From JABDKJ01 sp964609215 (GTDB lineage: Bacteria; Bacteroidota; Bacteroidia; Flavobacteriales_D; JABDKJ01), in assembly GCA_964609215.1 (NCBI GenBank), contig CAZSQZ010000005.1:62001-126000 (forward strand): a DNA stretch of 64,000 nt. Direction: 5' to 3'. Below are positions 18,024-27,438 of the stretch, in pieces. Every line of letters begins with the position of its first letter. The stretch's first letter is position 1. Made by a program: the position numbers and the translations under genes. The notes below the pieces were generated by a model. The model did no database searches. It was not told the DNA's origin and worked only from the letters and a program-made list of their open reading frames with translations.

Positions 18024-19451
18024 ATGCAGAACAGCATTCAAGTTAAGGACACTCCCATTTCTGAAATCCAAAGAATTTTTGAGCTTCAAAAAGCCAATCA
18101 ATGGGAAGTAGCAAGGTCAAGTGTAAAAGAACGAAGAGCTAAATTGGAAAAGCTTAAAAAGTGCATTCTAAAATATAGGGATGAAATCAGATTGGCTTCT
18201 AAACAAGATCAAGCTAAACCGCATATAGAAACAGACATTACAGAGGTTTATCAAATCACTTCAGAAATCAATCATGCCAGAAGAGAGCTTTCAGAATGGA
18301 TGAAAAAGCACAGTGTAAAAACTCCACTTTCACTTTTTGGTGCAAGCTCTCATTTTCAATATGAACCCAAAGGTTGCACCTTAATTATTAGTCCCTGGAA
18401 CTTTCCATTTAATCTCAGCTTTTGTCCAATGGTCTCAGCGATTGCAGCAGGTAATACGGCCATTGTAAAACCTTCTGAGAACACTCCTCACGCATCTCAA
18501 TTGATCAAAAAAATAGTCGAAGAAATATTTGATGAAAAGGAAGTGGCGGTTGTTGAAGGTGGAAAGGATAGCTCTACTGCTTTATTGAATCTACCTTTTA
18601 ATCATATCTTCTTTACTGGCTCATCTAAAGTGGGAAAGATAGTGATGAAAGCAGCTGCCGAACATCTAGCTTCCGTAACCTTAGAACTTGGAGGTAAATC
18701 TCCAACCATTGTTGATGAAACTGCCAATTTAAATAATGCAGCAAAGAGAATTGTCTGGGGAAAATTCTTGAATAATGGGCAAATATGCATTGCTTCGGAC
18801 CATGTTTTCGTTCATGAAAAAGTAAAGGATAAATTCATTGAAAAACTGAAATTCTACATTGAAAAATTCTATTCAACTGAAGAGGAAAATTCTGAATCAT
18901 ACGGTCGAATTGTTAATGAAAATCATTATGATAGAGTAAGCTCTTATATAAAGGATGCTGATAGGCAGAATGGAAAAATAATATATGGTGGCAGCGTCAA
19001 TGCTCAAAGCAATTATATACAACCCACCATTATTGAAGGCTTATCTGAAGAAGCGGAATTAATGAAAGAAGAAATTTTTGGTCCCATCCTTCCGATAATT
19101 CCATTCGACAATATTGAAAAAGTCATTCAAGAGATTAATGCAAAGGAAAAACCTTTGGCGCTCTATATCTATAGTGATAAAAGTTCCAACTGCGATTACA
19201 TCATTCAAAACACTAGAGCCGGAGGGACTGTAATCAATAATGGAAACATTCAGTTTAGCAATGGCAATTTACCCTTTGGTGGAGTGAATAATAGCGGAAT
19301 TGGAAAAAGCCATGGCTTCTTTGGCTTTGCTGAATTCTCAAATGCCAGAGCAGTTATGAAGCAACACGTTGCTGGCTTACAGGAAATGATTTTTCCACCC
19401 TACAATTCATTCAAGCAAAAACTGGTTGATTTTACCATAAAATGGCTTTAA
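18024..19451 (+). CDS. Aldehyde dehydrogenase, class 3/fatty-aldehyde type
   Basis: NAD(P)-dependent oxidation of aldehydes to acids. The protein is 475 residues, with 'SPWNFPFNLSF' (cofactor loop), 'FTGSSKVGKIVM', 'LELGGKSPTIVDE' (general base Glu) and 'NNGQICIASDHV' (catalytic Cys). The C-terminus (FKQKLVDFTIKWL) is amphipathic, as in membrane-associated fatty aldehyde dehydrogenases, which also have the compact ~460-480-residue size. It lies in an operon with the DinB-like and GNAT genes. Confidence 0.92.
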   Translation: MQNSIQVKDTPISEIQRIFELQKANQWEVARSSVKERRAKLEKLKKCILKYRDEIRLASKQDQAKPHIETDITEVYQITSEINHARRELSEWMKKHSVKTPLSLFGASSHFQYEPKGCTLIISPWNFPFNLSFCPMVSAIAAGNTAIVKPSENTPHASQLIKKIVEEIFDEKEVAVVEGGKDSSTALLNLPFNHIFFTGSSKVGKIVMKAAAEHLASVTLELGGKSPTIVDETANLNNAAKRIVWGKFLNNGQICIASDHVFVHEKVKDKFIEKLKFYIEKFYSTEEENSESYGRIVNENHYDRVSSYIKDADRQNGKIIYGGSVNAQSNYIQPTIIEGLSEEAELMKEEIFGPILPIIPFDNIEKVIQEINAKEKPLALYIYSDKSSNCDYIIQNTRAGGTVINNGNIQFSNGNLPFGGVNNSGIGKSHGFFGFAEFSNARAVMKQHVAGLQEMIFPPYNSFKQKLVDFTIKWL

Positions 19452-19459
19452 GTTGAATC

Positions 19460-19987
19460 ATGTCCAAAGAATATGCACTAGAAACGGAACGATTAATTAT
19501 TCGCTCAACCCAACTGGATGACGCAGATATTATTCTCGCCAATCTAAACACACCCAAATTTTTACAGTTTGTAGGCGATAGAAAAGTACGCACGTTAGAG
19601 GCTGCAGAAAAGTATATTGAAGAGAGAATACTACCACAACAGAAGAGACTTGGATACTCGAATTTTATTATCATTAGAAAGGAAGATAAAGCTAAACTAG
19701 GAGTTGTCGGATTATACGATAGAGAAGGTTTGGAAGGACTTGATATTGGCTTTGGTTTATTGCCAGAAAACGAAGGCAAAGGTTATGCATATGAAGCTGC
19801 AAATTGTTTGATGAATTGGGCAAAAAAGGAAATGAATATTAAGAAGATTAAAGGAATTACGGTAGAAGAGAATTTAGCTTCAAGAAAATTGCTGGAAAAA
19901 TTAGGGCTCATGTTCATAAAGAAATTTTACCTGAAAGGAGATCCAGATGAGTTAATGTTGTTTGAATGGAAAGCCAATGAAGGGTAA
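19460..19987 (+). CDS. GNAT N-acetyltransferase, RimJ/RimL-like
   Basis: A 175-residue acetyltransferase of the RimJ/RimL group: N-terminal 'LETERLIIRS', the GNAT core 'DIGFGLLPENEGKGYAYEA' (acetyl-CoA pyrophosphate loop) and 'VEENLASRKLLEKLGL'. The target amine is unknown. It is the last gene of the DinB-ALDH-GNAT operon. Confidence 0.88.
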   Translation: MSKEYALETERLIIRSTQLDDADIILANLNTPKFLQFVGDRKVRTLEAAEKYIEERILPQQKRLGYSNFIIIRKEDKAKLGVVGLYDREGLEGLDIGFGLLPENEGKGYAYEAANCLMNWAKKEMNIKKIKGITVEENLASRKLLEKLGLMFIKKFYLKGDPDELMLFEWKANEG

Positions 19988-20005
19988 TATTTAAGAAAAG
20001 AAAGT

Positions 20006-20024
20006 AAGTGTCAATTTAACACTT
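20006..20024. promoter_or_regulatory. Palindrome AAGTGT-N7-ACACTT (site 1)
   Basis: Perfect 6-bp arms around CAATTTA, 40 bases before the T9SS cargo gene at 20065 and just upstream of its -7 box. The same 19-bp element (16 of 19 identical) occurs at 22998-23016 before another T9SS cargo gene. Likely a shared operator. Confidence 0.6.
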
Positions 20025-20040
20025 TTAATGTTTCTTTTTG

Positions 20041-20048
20041 TAAGTTTG
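20041..20048 (+). promoter_or_regulatory. -7 box TAAGTTTG
   Basis: Exact match to TAnnTTTG, 16 bases before the ATG at 20065. I could not see a clear -33 element. Confidence 0.5.
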
Positions 20049-20064
20049 AAAATAAACGTAAAAA

Positions 20065-21351
20065 ATGAAAGTCCTTTTCTCATTCCTTTTCACAATTGCA
20101 TTTACTTGCTACAACACTCAATCTTTACCTATAAACTTTGAAGGAGATATCGCAACTTCAGACTTTGTAGATTTCGATGGTGGAACAGCTTCAGTTATCG
20201 CCAACCCTCAAAGCGGGGGAATAAACACCAGCCCAACAGTTGCTCAAATTGTTAGAAATGGAGGTGAAATTTGGGCAGGAAGTAAAATTATTCTCTCTGG
20301 AAATTTAGATTTCTCCACTCTTAATTCCATTAGGGTGAAAGTCTTTACTACCGCTCCAATAGGAACAACGGTTAAATTTAAATTGGAAGGAAATGGTCAA
20401 ACAGAAAGAGATGTGCAAACTACAGTGAGCAATGAATGGGAAGAACTAAGCTGGGACTTTACTGGAGAACCTATGGATTTCAATGAAATCGTTTTTATGT
20501 TCGACTTTGGCAATATTGGAGATGGCTCCATTAATTCAACTTTTCTTTTTGATGATATCACTCAAGAATTTGGCGGCCAGCAAATTGACTTACCCGTAGA
20601 TTTTGAAGGTGATATTATTAATTACACAACAACTGATTTTGGAGGTAATGTTTCAACTAGAATAACGGATCCAACAGATCCATCCAATACGGTCATACAA
20701 GCAGTGAAAACCCTTGGTGCGGCAACATGGGCAGGAACGACCATTGGCACTCCAGCGGGATTTGCAACTGATATCCCATTGACTTTAACAGATTCTAAAA
20801 TGGCGGTTAGAGTCTGGTCCCCTACCGCTGGAACTCCCATTCGCCTTAAGGTGGAAGATTCTGATGATCCTACGCATACCTGTGAAACGGAAACGAATAC
20901 TACAGTTGCTGGTCAGTGGGAAACCTTAATCTTCGATTTCACCAATGAAGCTCCAGGCACAGCATCTTTAGATTTTGGTTTGTCCATGGGTTGGAACTAT
21001 AACATGGCTTCCATCTTCTTTAATTTTGATACAGATGGAGCAACAGCAGGTGAACAAACCTACTTTTTTGATGATGTTTACTTTGGCACAGGAGTAAGTA
21101 GCTTGGAAGAGTTTTCCGCTTCTGAATTAAGCATTTTCCCTAACCCAAGCAATGGGATATGGCAATTGCACACAGAGAATACTCCCATTACCCATGTTGA
21201 ATTGTACAATGTAAATGGTGAACTGATAATGACTTTAAACCCCAACAAAAGGGTTATTGAAATAGATGGTGCTGCTTTGAACAAGGGAATTTATTTCATT
21301 TACATTTCGTCTGAAAATAAACGTTCTGTTCGGAAGGTGGTTAGGTTGTAA
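20065..21351 (+). CDS. T9SS cargo with two carbohydrate-binding-like beta-sandwich domains and type A sorting domain
   Basis: Secreted protein of 428 residues with signal peptide (MKVLFSFLFTIAFTCYNTQS). Two similar halves start 'LPINFEGDIATSDFVDF' and 'LPVDFEGDIINYTTTDF' and share 'WAG(S/T)xI' and 'EWEELSWDFTGE'/'QWETLIFDFTNE', the pattern of CBM4/9-like or galactose-binding beta sandwiches. The end is a type A T9SS sorting domain (LSIFPNPSNGIWQLH ... RKVVRL). No catalytic domain is present, so it probably binds a glycan or scaffolds others. The palindromic site and -7 box lie upstream. Confidence 0.88.
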   Translation: MKVLFSFLFTIAFTCYNTQSLPINFEGDIATSDFVDFDGGTASVIANPQSGGINTSPTVAQIVRNGGEIWAGSKIILSGNLDFSTLNSIRVKVFTTAPIGTTVKFKLEGNGQTERDVQTTVSNEWEELSWDFTGEPMDFNEIVFMFDFGNIGDGSINSTFLFDDITQEFGGQQIDLPVDFEGDIINYTTTDFGGNVSTRITDPTDPSNTVIQAVKTLGAATWAGTTIGTPAGFATDIPLTLTDSKMAVRVWSPTAGTPIRLKVEDSDDPTHTCETETNTTVAGQWETLIFDFTNEAPGTASLDFGLSMGWNYNMASIFFNFDTDGATAGEQTYFFDDVYFGTGVSSLEEFSASELSIFPNPSNGIWQLHTENTPITHVELYNVNGELIMTLNPNKRVIEIDGAALNKGIYFIYISSENKRSVRKVVRL

Positions 21352-21779
21352 AGTGATAAAAATGATTCTACAAAACGTTCATTAACTTTTGGACAAATCA
21401 GATTTAAATTCTGTTAATTATCAAATATTACAATTTTATTTTGGAGATAAATTCTTCGTACCTTGTTCAATGAACAATTGAACCATAAATGCAAATTCGG
21501 GAAAAAATATCCATAGAAAATTTTGGAGATAAAAAGTTTAAAATCAGAATTTTAGAATCAGGTAAGGATACAGAAGCTCGATTTACACAATTGTGAAAAT
21601 ATGGAACTACAAATGCTGTTGTTTGTGGAGGTATGTAATGAGAACGAAATTTGGTTTATGATGATAGACTTATTTATTCGGATTTTTTCCTATCGGGTCG
21701 AACTTTCCGTTCCAATCTTTTTGCTCGTACCGTTTAAAAAGGGTTTCCCCTTCAACCCTAACGCAAAAATAGCTATATA
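21352..21779. other. Gene-free stretch with small palindrome and a possible decayed ORF
   Basis: About 430 bases without a convincing gene. It contains a 15-base palindrome TTGTTCAATGAACAA (21463-21477), a 13-bp direct repeat TTTTGGAGATAAA (21439-21451 and 21521-21533), and a 35-codon frame at 21489-21596 that would continue past its TGA for 16 more codons. The frame has no sure family match. The stretch looks like the scarred upstream flank of the HNH cassette. Confidence 0.4.
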
Positions 21780-21986
21780 ATGGAACATAAGTTAAAAAAT
21801 ATAACCCGAGAAGATTTTATGAATTTCTTTCGTGATAATGAAAAGTTGAGTACTCTTTCATCTGATGATAGAATTGAAATATTTTCACAAATACTTTCTG
21901 GCGGTTCAGATATTACAGAAGACCTTTTGAACGAATTAATCTGTGATTATCAAGTCCATAATCTAAAAGTAAGCCAAATCAAATAA
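21780..21986 (+). CDS. Small 68-aa protein paired with the HNH endonuclease
   Basis: Not a family I recognise. It is acidic and helical-looking (REDFMNFFRDNEKLSTLSS, ITEDLLNELICDYQ), with no signal peptide. Its stop overlaps the ATG of the HNH gene by one base (TAATG), so the two are translationally coupled. The setting suggests a helper, specificity or immunity-type partner, but that is a guess from position only. Confidence 0.6.
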   Translation: MEHKLKNITREDFMNFFRDNEKLSTLSSDDRIEIFSQILSGGSDITEDLLNELICDYQVHNLKVSQIK

Positions 21987-22753
21987 TGGCAAAGTCAAAT
22001 AATTGGACAAGAGAACAAACAATTGTAGCATTTAATGTTTACTGTAAAATTCCATTTAAAAATAGTAGTAAAACACATCCTACGATAATAAAATATGCTA
22101 ATATCATAGGTCGTTCTCCATCCGCTTTGAATATGAAAGTTGGTAATTTCGGTAGACTAGACCCTGTACTACAAAAAAGAGGCATAACAGGTCTTGCAAA
22201 TGGCAGTAAGTTAGAAGAGGTTATATGGGATGAGTTTCATAATAATTGGGATAGTTTGGCTTATGAAAGTGAAAAATTAATTTCACAATTTCAGAATAAA
22301 ACTATAATTGAAACCAATGAAATTGATTTAAGTGAATTTCCAGAAGGAAAAGATGCAGAGCGACTTGTAAAAACTAGAGTTAATCAAAAATTTTTTCGTT
22401 CTTCTGTTTTATCTTCATATTACCAAAAATGCTGTATTACTGGTATTGAAATTTCGGATTTTTTGGTTGCAAGTCATATTATTCCTTGGAGAATAAACAA
22501 AGTTGAAAGAATGAATCCGAGAAATGGTTTGTGTTTAAATTCAATTCACGACTAAGCTTTTGATAAAGGATTTTTGACTATTACTGCTGACTATGAAGTT
22601 AAAATTTCTGATGCAATTTTTGAACACAAAGAAAATGAATCAATCCAAGATTTTTTTCTAAAATATAATAAACAAAAAATATCTCTTCCCGATAAATTCT
22701 TGCCATCGCAAGAGTTCCTTAAATATCATTCTGACAATATCTTTCGCAGGTAA
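21986..22753 (+). pseudogene. HNH endonuclease (restriction-type) interrupted by an in-frame TAA
   Basis: The first 189 codons end at TAA 22553-22555, but the same frame continues without other stops to 22753 and encodes the expected rest of the domain (AFDKGFLTITADYEVKIS...). The HNH_2 core is visible: 'CCITG', 'ASHIIPW' (His164), 'NPRNGLCLNSIHD' (Asn180, His188), then the stop exactly where homologues have a residue before AFD. One base change (for example AAA to TAA) explains it. The N-terminal half (TREQTIVAFNVYCKIPF) is typical of HNH proteins in solitary restriction-like loci. It is either a pseudogene, a readthrough gene or a sequencing error. Confidence 0.8.
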
Positions 22754-23062
22754 ACTGAGTCGGGGTAGCAGTTGAAAGCTCCTAGCAAGATACGAGTGAG
22801 GGCTTGTAGCAAATAACCCAGCCCTTTTGTGTAGCCCTCTCTTTTTAGAAACAAATTTGGAGAGATTTATGTAGAAAAAGATATGCTATTTATTAAATTG
22901 AATTTACAAATTCGATTTATCAAATAGTTTTCAGTTTAAAAAGCCCAGATTTACAAATCGACTATTTATCTAAACAAAAGCAACAGCAATCTCAAGAAAG
23001 TGTATCTTTAACACTTAGTGAATAATTACAACATATTCTGTTCAAACAGTGTTTTAAGAAAA
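22754..23062. other. Gene-free stretch carrying the second palindrome
   Basis: About 300 bases of AT-rich DNA between the HNH cassette and the next T9SS cargo. No gene is seen. It includes the short palindrome GAATTTACAAATTC, the AAGTGT-N7-ACACTT operator-like site, and a possible GTG start at 23018 that I consider less likely than 23063. Confidence 0.45.
22998..23016. promoter_or_regulatory. Palindrome AAGTGT-N7-ACACTT (site 2)
   Basis: Arms AAGTGT (22998-23003) and ACACTT (23011-23016) around ATCTTTA. It matches the element at 20006-20024 in arms, spacing and most of the loop (shared TTTA), and precedes a T9SS cargo gene in the same orientation. Confidence 0.6.
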
Positions 23063-24691
23063 GTGAGGTTTAGAATCATATTTCTCTTTTTGGTTTTCCT
23101 TTGTTCATTTCAGGCAAAGGCGCAGTTCTCCGTTACTGTCTGTCAAACAAGTGCAGATGCTCTGATTGCAACGGATAGAAACGATTGGGCCCATGCCAAC
23201 CTAGCGGTTGTCAACGATGGTTATTTGCACAATTTTGAGCAACCTGAAGTTCCCTGTGGCCTAGCCAATTTAACGCTAGCTTCCATGAATATTGAAATCA
23301 ATATCATGGACATCAATACAAATACTGCGTGCACAGGTGTTCCAATTTTCGGAAATGTATTGCTCAATTGCCCTCTTACTACAAGTGCTGTTTGCCCTAT
23401 CGTTCAAGATGTTTTAAGCCCTGCTTGCAATTTCGGAATAGGGGCCACTACCCCAGGTATAAGTTCCCTTAATCCAATGACCTGTGGGGTTGGAATAGAT
23501 TCAAATGACATTATTGGAGTAGACCTTATTCCTGCCACCGAAAATTTAAATTCTTGTCCAACTATAGCCAATGCTGTGCAAAGTGGAACCATAGAATTGA
23601 TTTATGAAATTTGTATCACCTTTAATTACCAACAAAATGTCCCTAACGCATGCGACAATACTATTTCCATGCCTTGTGATGACGGTGACCCATGCACAGA
23701 AAACGATGAAATTATTGTAGATGAATGCGATAACGCAATCATTTGCGCACCTTGTGCAGGACAATTAATCAGCTCTTGTGCAGATACAGTGGAAATGCCT
23801 TGTGATGATGGTGACCCTTGCACTATAAATGATGTGACTCTTGTTGGCGCATGCGATAATTCCTTTATCTGCGAACCGTGCGCAGGAGAAGTACAAATTG
23901 ACTGCGATACTACTCAAGAAATTCCCTGTGATGATGGGAATCCATGTACGGAGAACGATGTGATTATAGCTTCCGCCTGTGACGATACTTTCATTTGCGT
24001 TCCCTGCCAGGGAGAAGCGATTGCCGATTGCAGTAATGTTGTTGAAGTGCCTTGTGATGATGGGAATCCATGTACAGAGAATGATGTAATGGTTTTAGAT
24101 CAATGCAATAATGATGCGGTCTGTGTTCCATGTCAAGGTACCGCAATCACACCTCAAAATTGTGATGATGGGAATTGCGCGAATGGCTTTGAAATTTGGG
24201 ATGAAAATACCTGTACCTGTGAAACTGTAGAATCTATTTTAGGTTGCACAGATCCCCTGGCTTGCAATTTTGATCCTTTGGCCAATTGCAGCTTTGAATG
24301 TGATTACAACTGTTTCGATTGCATGGGAATTCCCTTTGGAACAGCAGTAATAGACAGTTGTGGTGAATGTCTGGCTATGGATGATCCTCTTCTCAATTTT
24401 TCTTGTTTATCAAGTATATTTATTCCAAACGCATTTAGCCCTGATGGCGATGGTATCAATGATTTCTTCGCTATTCAAACCCAACAACGTTTCGACTTTT
24501 TTGAAATAAGTATATACAATAGACTAGGACAAGAAATATTTAGCTCCAACGAACCTGATTTTCGATGGTTCGGTAACGGCTTAACCATTGAATATTATCT
24601 ACCCAGTGACCTATATATCTATGTTGTTTCCTTTTCTTTTGATGGAAAATTAGTAGAAAAGCTAAATGGTCATGTTAGCATTATTAGATGA
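23063..24691 (+). CDS. T9SS cargo with CDDGxPCTENDV repeats and type B sorting domain
   Basis: Secreted protein of about 542 residues. GTG 23063 gives a signal peptide (VRFRIIFLFLVFLCSFQAKAQ); an upstream GTG at 23018 would add 15 residues. After an N-terminal ~190-residue domain there are four Cys-rich repeats built on 'CDDG(D/N)PCTxND', each followed by xxCDNxxxCxPC, then a 'GCTDPLACNFDPLANC' motif common in Bacteroidota adhesins. The end is a type B sorting domain (FIPNAFSPDGDGINDFF ... ISIYNRLGQEIF). It shares the CDDG module type with the cargos at 4459 and 10710 but is otherwise different. Confidence 0.87.
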   Translation: MRFRIIFLFLVFLCSFQAKAQFSVTVCQTSADALIATDRNDWAHANLAVVNDGYLHNFEQPEVPCGLANLTLASMNIEINIMDINTNTACTGVPIFGNVLLNCPLTTSAVCPIVQDVLSPACNFGIGATTPGISSLNPMTCGVGIDSNDIIGVDLIPATENLNSCPTIANAVQSGTIELIYEICITFNYQQNVPNACDNTISMPCDDGDPCTENDEIIVDECDNAIICAPCAGQLISSCADTVEMPCDDGDPCTINDVTLVGACDNSFICEPCAGEVQIDCDTTQEIPCDDGNPCTENDVIIASACDDTFICVPCQGEAIADCSNVVEVPCDDGNPCTENDVMVLDQCNNDAVCVPCQGTAITPQNCDDGNCANGFEIWDENTCTCETVESILGCTDPLACNFDPLANCSFECDYNCFDCMGIPFGTAVIDSCGECLAMDDPLLNFSCLSSIFIPNAFSPDGDGINDFFAIQTQQRFDFFEISIYNRLGQEIFSSNEPDFRWFGNGLTIEYYLPSDLYIYVVSFSFDGKLVEKLNGHVSIIR

Positions 24692-24800
24692 GAATAGTAT
24701 TCTATTTAGATTTCCAAAAATGATTCGTTTAATATCCCATGAGTAATCTTTAAAGAGCACTTTTCTAGATTCTTTTCGATTCGTTTTCTATTATCGATAC

Positions 24801-27332
24801 CTATTCAATAATGAATTTTAATGCCAACACTTTCAACTCCGTTTCAATTCTAATAAAATATAATCCTTTGGCCATATCTCCTCTTTCAATTTGAACCTTA
24901 TTAGAATTAGGTTGACCAATATCCTTAATTAACCTTCCCTGTGAATCAATTATAGATATATTTCTAACATTTTTCAATTCTCCAAGATCCAAAATTGAAA
25001 CCTGAGTAATTGGATTTGGAATAAGTTGAACATCAAATTCCTCTATACTGTTTTGAGGAACATGGGTAAGTATATAACCATTCTCAAACCAATCAAAGTT
25101 TGCAAAACTATAAGATGGATCACTAGAATTGTCATGAATTGACGCAGCAGCTACAAATAAATCAGGGGATGAACTTCCAGAGATTTCCATGACTTCAAAA
25201 AAGGAAGTAAATCGATCAACTGAGGATATATTCGAATAGGGTGTATAGTCAATGTGATGGGGTATAAAACCAAAGTTGTCAATGTTCCTCAGAAAGGTAA
25301 TTTCGGGAATATCTTCCCATGTTTCATGAAAATTGAAAGCAATAATATCCTCAAAGCCATCTCCATCAAAATCAGTAGACTGTAAATTGCTAAAATTCCT
25401 CGCAACAAGAGCATAAATAATCTCCTCTTGATCAAATTCTCCATTACCCAAATTTTTTATGTAATATATGCCTTCCTGAACATTATTCGCAAAGACAATA
25501 TCATTTAACTCATCATTATCTAAATCAACAATAAGGAGTTCATCTACGTTTGACTGAGATATTTCGTATTCATTAAATACTTGCCCTTCATTGTTTAATG
25601 TATAGATTCCTAAAAGCGTTTCGGTCTTATTGGTAAGAATATCTTTACCCATATCATTGTCCAGATCTCCAATGATTAACTGCTCCGGTAATGCTTCTAT
25701 TGACGAAATCTGATCGGTTTCCAAGAAGTCGCCTTGCCCTTGCCCCATAAGCACATAAATCAATGGTTGACTACTTTCTATGGCCGCATAAATAAGATCA
25801 ATATGACCATCATCGTTGGCATCATCAATATGGAATGACCCTATTTCCTGATGGATTACAGTAATTGGATTCCCCAGAGAACTAAAATGATAACCTAGAT
25901 TCTCATACCAAAGAATCTGAGTTTCATCAATGGACTTGGTTATTAGATCTTCTTTACCATCTTCATTGATATCTGCAAAACTAAATGAACTTAATACCTC
26001 TCCATCCCAAATTCTTCTTACACAATCCCAATCGCCATCGCCCAGATTTTTCAGTTCAAATAATCCTTCTTCTGTTTTAAAGTAGATATCATAAAGACCA
26101 TCAGAATCGAGATCAGCTTGTTCAACCGCATGTATTTTTAAAATTTCATCAGAAACCGTTTCTTGAACATATTGATTATCTCCTTGCTCTCTTAATCTTA
26201 TGATATAATCGATGCCATAAAAGTGGGAAAAAATAAAACTCTTATGATTATGGTACCTATTGGAGAATAGACCGAGTAAATCGTTTGCAGGTGGTGGAAA
26301 CGTTCCTAATTGAATAGTATCTTCAATCTGAAGAAGTCCATCATTATTTTGTAGTCCAATTAAATCTAATCCCTGATAATTTTTGTCAAATATTAATAAA
26401 TCTAAAGGTGCTACACCATCTAAATCTTCTATAACAAAATGATCGCTTGAAATTGACTCAAGCTCATCATGCAAAACAAAACTCATGTCTTCATTTTCCA
26501 GCCAAATTAAGTTATCATTAGGCCAAATATAATATTCGTACCGTTGGCCTATAATATCTATATAACCGTTTAAATCCAGATCTGCAAATTCAAGATTTAT
26601 AAACGCACATCCATCACTTATTATGGTATCGGTAAAATTAAAAGTCCCATCATTAATATGCAATAAGGTTCCAATTTCATAATATGTGGTCAAACCACTG
26701 CTTACAATATCTATATCACCATCGGAATCAATATCAACAAAACCAAAACTGTTACCTGATAGGGGAAGTGTATACAATAAACTAGCTTCATCAAATTGAT
26801 AATTGCCTTGGTTCTTGTACCAAAAAAGATCTCCCCATTTTGAACATACAATATCCAGCTTTCCGTCAATATCAACATCTACAAAAGAAAATGACCTATA
26901 TGCCCAATCTTCTACCCAGGTATTCTGTAATGTTAACTCATTGTTTTCAATAGAATAAATCCTGAAAACCGCATTCTCGGTAGGCCATTTTTCTGCAAAT
27001 ACAAGATCATTTTGCAAGTCGCCATTTAAATCCGCAAAAGCAAGTAACTGAGGGTCTGGATACGTAGATGAACTATTAGGAATTACAGTAGTTGGGCTTA
27101 ATGCACGATATGGATTATACTTTTCGCTTTCAATATCATATTCTAGCCACACCAGACTCTTTTCAAATCGTGAATAAAATAAGATATCAAGATCGTTATC
27201 GTTATCGAAATCTAGCTCAATAATACTTCTTGCCCTTACCGCTGAAGAAATAATTCTATTTGGCCCTTCAAAATTTTGACAGAAGCTATCAAAGGTGTGT
27301 ACCAAAAAGATTACAATAATCAATTTTTTCAT
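24801..27332 (-). CDS. T9SS cargo, VCBS/FG-GAP repeat protein with type A sorting domain
   Basis: Secreted protein of 843 residues with signal peptide (MKKLIIVIFLVHTFDSFCQ). At least eleven FG-GAP/VCBS-type calcium loops are spread along it (LDFDNDNDLDI, VDIDGKLDI, VDIDSDGDIDI, ADLDLNGYIDI, DLDSDGLYDI, DINEDGKEDL, DANDDGHIDL, DFDGDGFEDI), consistent with two seven-bladed beta-propellers. The C-terminus is a type A sorting domain (VQLIPNPITQVSILDL ... VLALKFIIE). It is a surface or secreted protein whose ligand is unknown. It is convergent with the gene at 23063. Confidence 0.9.
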   Translation of the reverse strand: MKKLIIVIFLVHTFDSFCQNFEGPNRIISSAVRARSIIELDFDNDNDLDILFYSRFEKSLVWLEYDIESEKYNPYRALSPTTVIPNSSSTYPDPQLLAFADLNGDLQNDLVFAEKWPTENAVFRIYSIENNELTLQNTWVEDWAYRSFSFVDVDIDGKLDIVCSKWGDLFWYKNQGNYQFDEASLLYTLPLSGNSFGFVDIDSDGDIDIVSSGLTTYYEIGTLLHINDGTFNFTDTIISDGCAFINLEFADLDLNGYIDIIGQRYEYYIWPNDNLIWLENEDMSFVLHDELESISSDHFVIEDLDGVAPLDLLIFDKNYQGLDLIGLQNNDGLLQIEDTIQLGTFPPPANDLLGLFSNRYHNHKSFIFSHFYGIDYIIRLREQGDNQYVQETVSDEILKIHAVEQADLDSDGLYDIYFKTEEGLFELKNLGDGDWDCVRRIWDGEVLSSFSFADINEDGKEDLITKSIDETQILWYENLGYHFSSLGNPITVIHQEIGSFHIDDANDDGHIDLIYAAIESSQPLIYVLMGQGQGDFLETDQISSIEALPEQLIIGDLDNDMGKDILTNKTETLLGIYTLNNEGQVFNEYEISQSNVDELLIVDLDNDELNDIVFANNVQEGIYYIKNLGNGEFDQEEIIYALVARNFSNLQSTDFDGDGFEDIIAFNFHETWEDIPEITFLRNIDNFGFIPHHIDYTPYSNISSVDRFTSFFEVMEISGSSSPDLFVAAASIHDNSSDPSYSFANFDWFENGYILTHVPQNSIEEFDVQLIPNPITQVSILDLGELKNVRNISIIDSQGRLIKDIGQPNSNKVQIERGDMAKGLYFIRIETELKVLALKFIIE

Positions 27333-27438
27333 TCGATTTAAGAATTGGCCTTTCTAAAGATACGAATTAATTGCCTTCAAAGATATCCTCCTTCCAATAT
27401 CTTCAATCAATTAAGATCTTAGTAATAATAACCGATTG

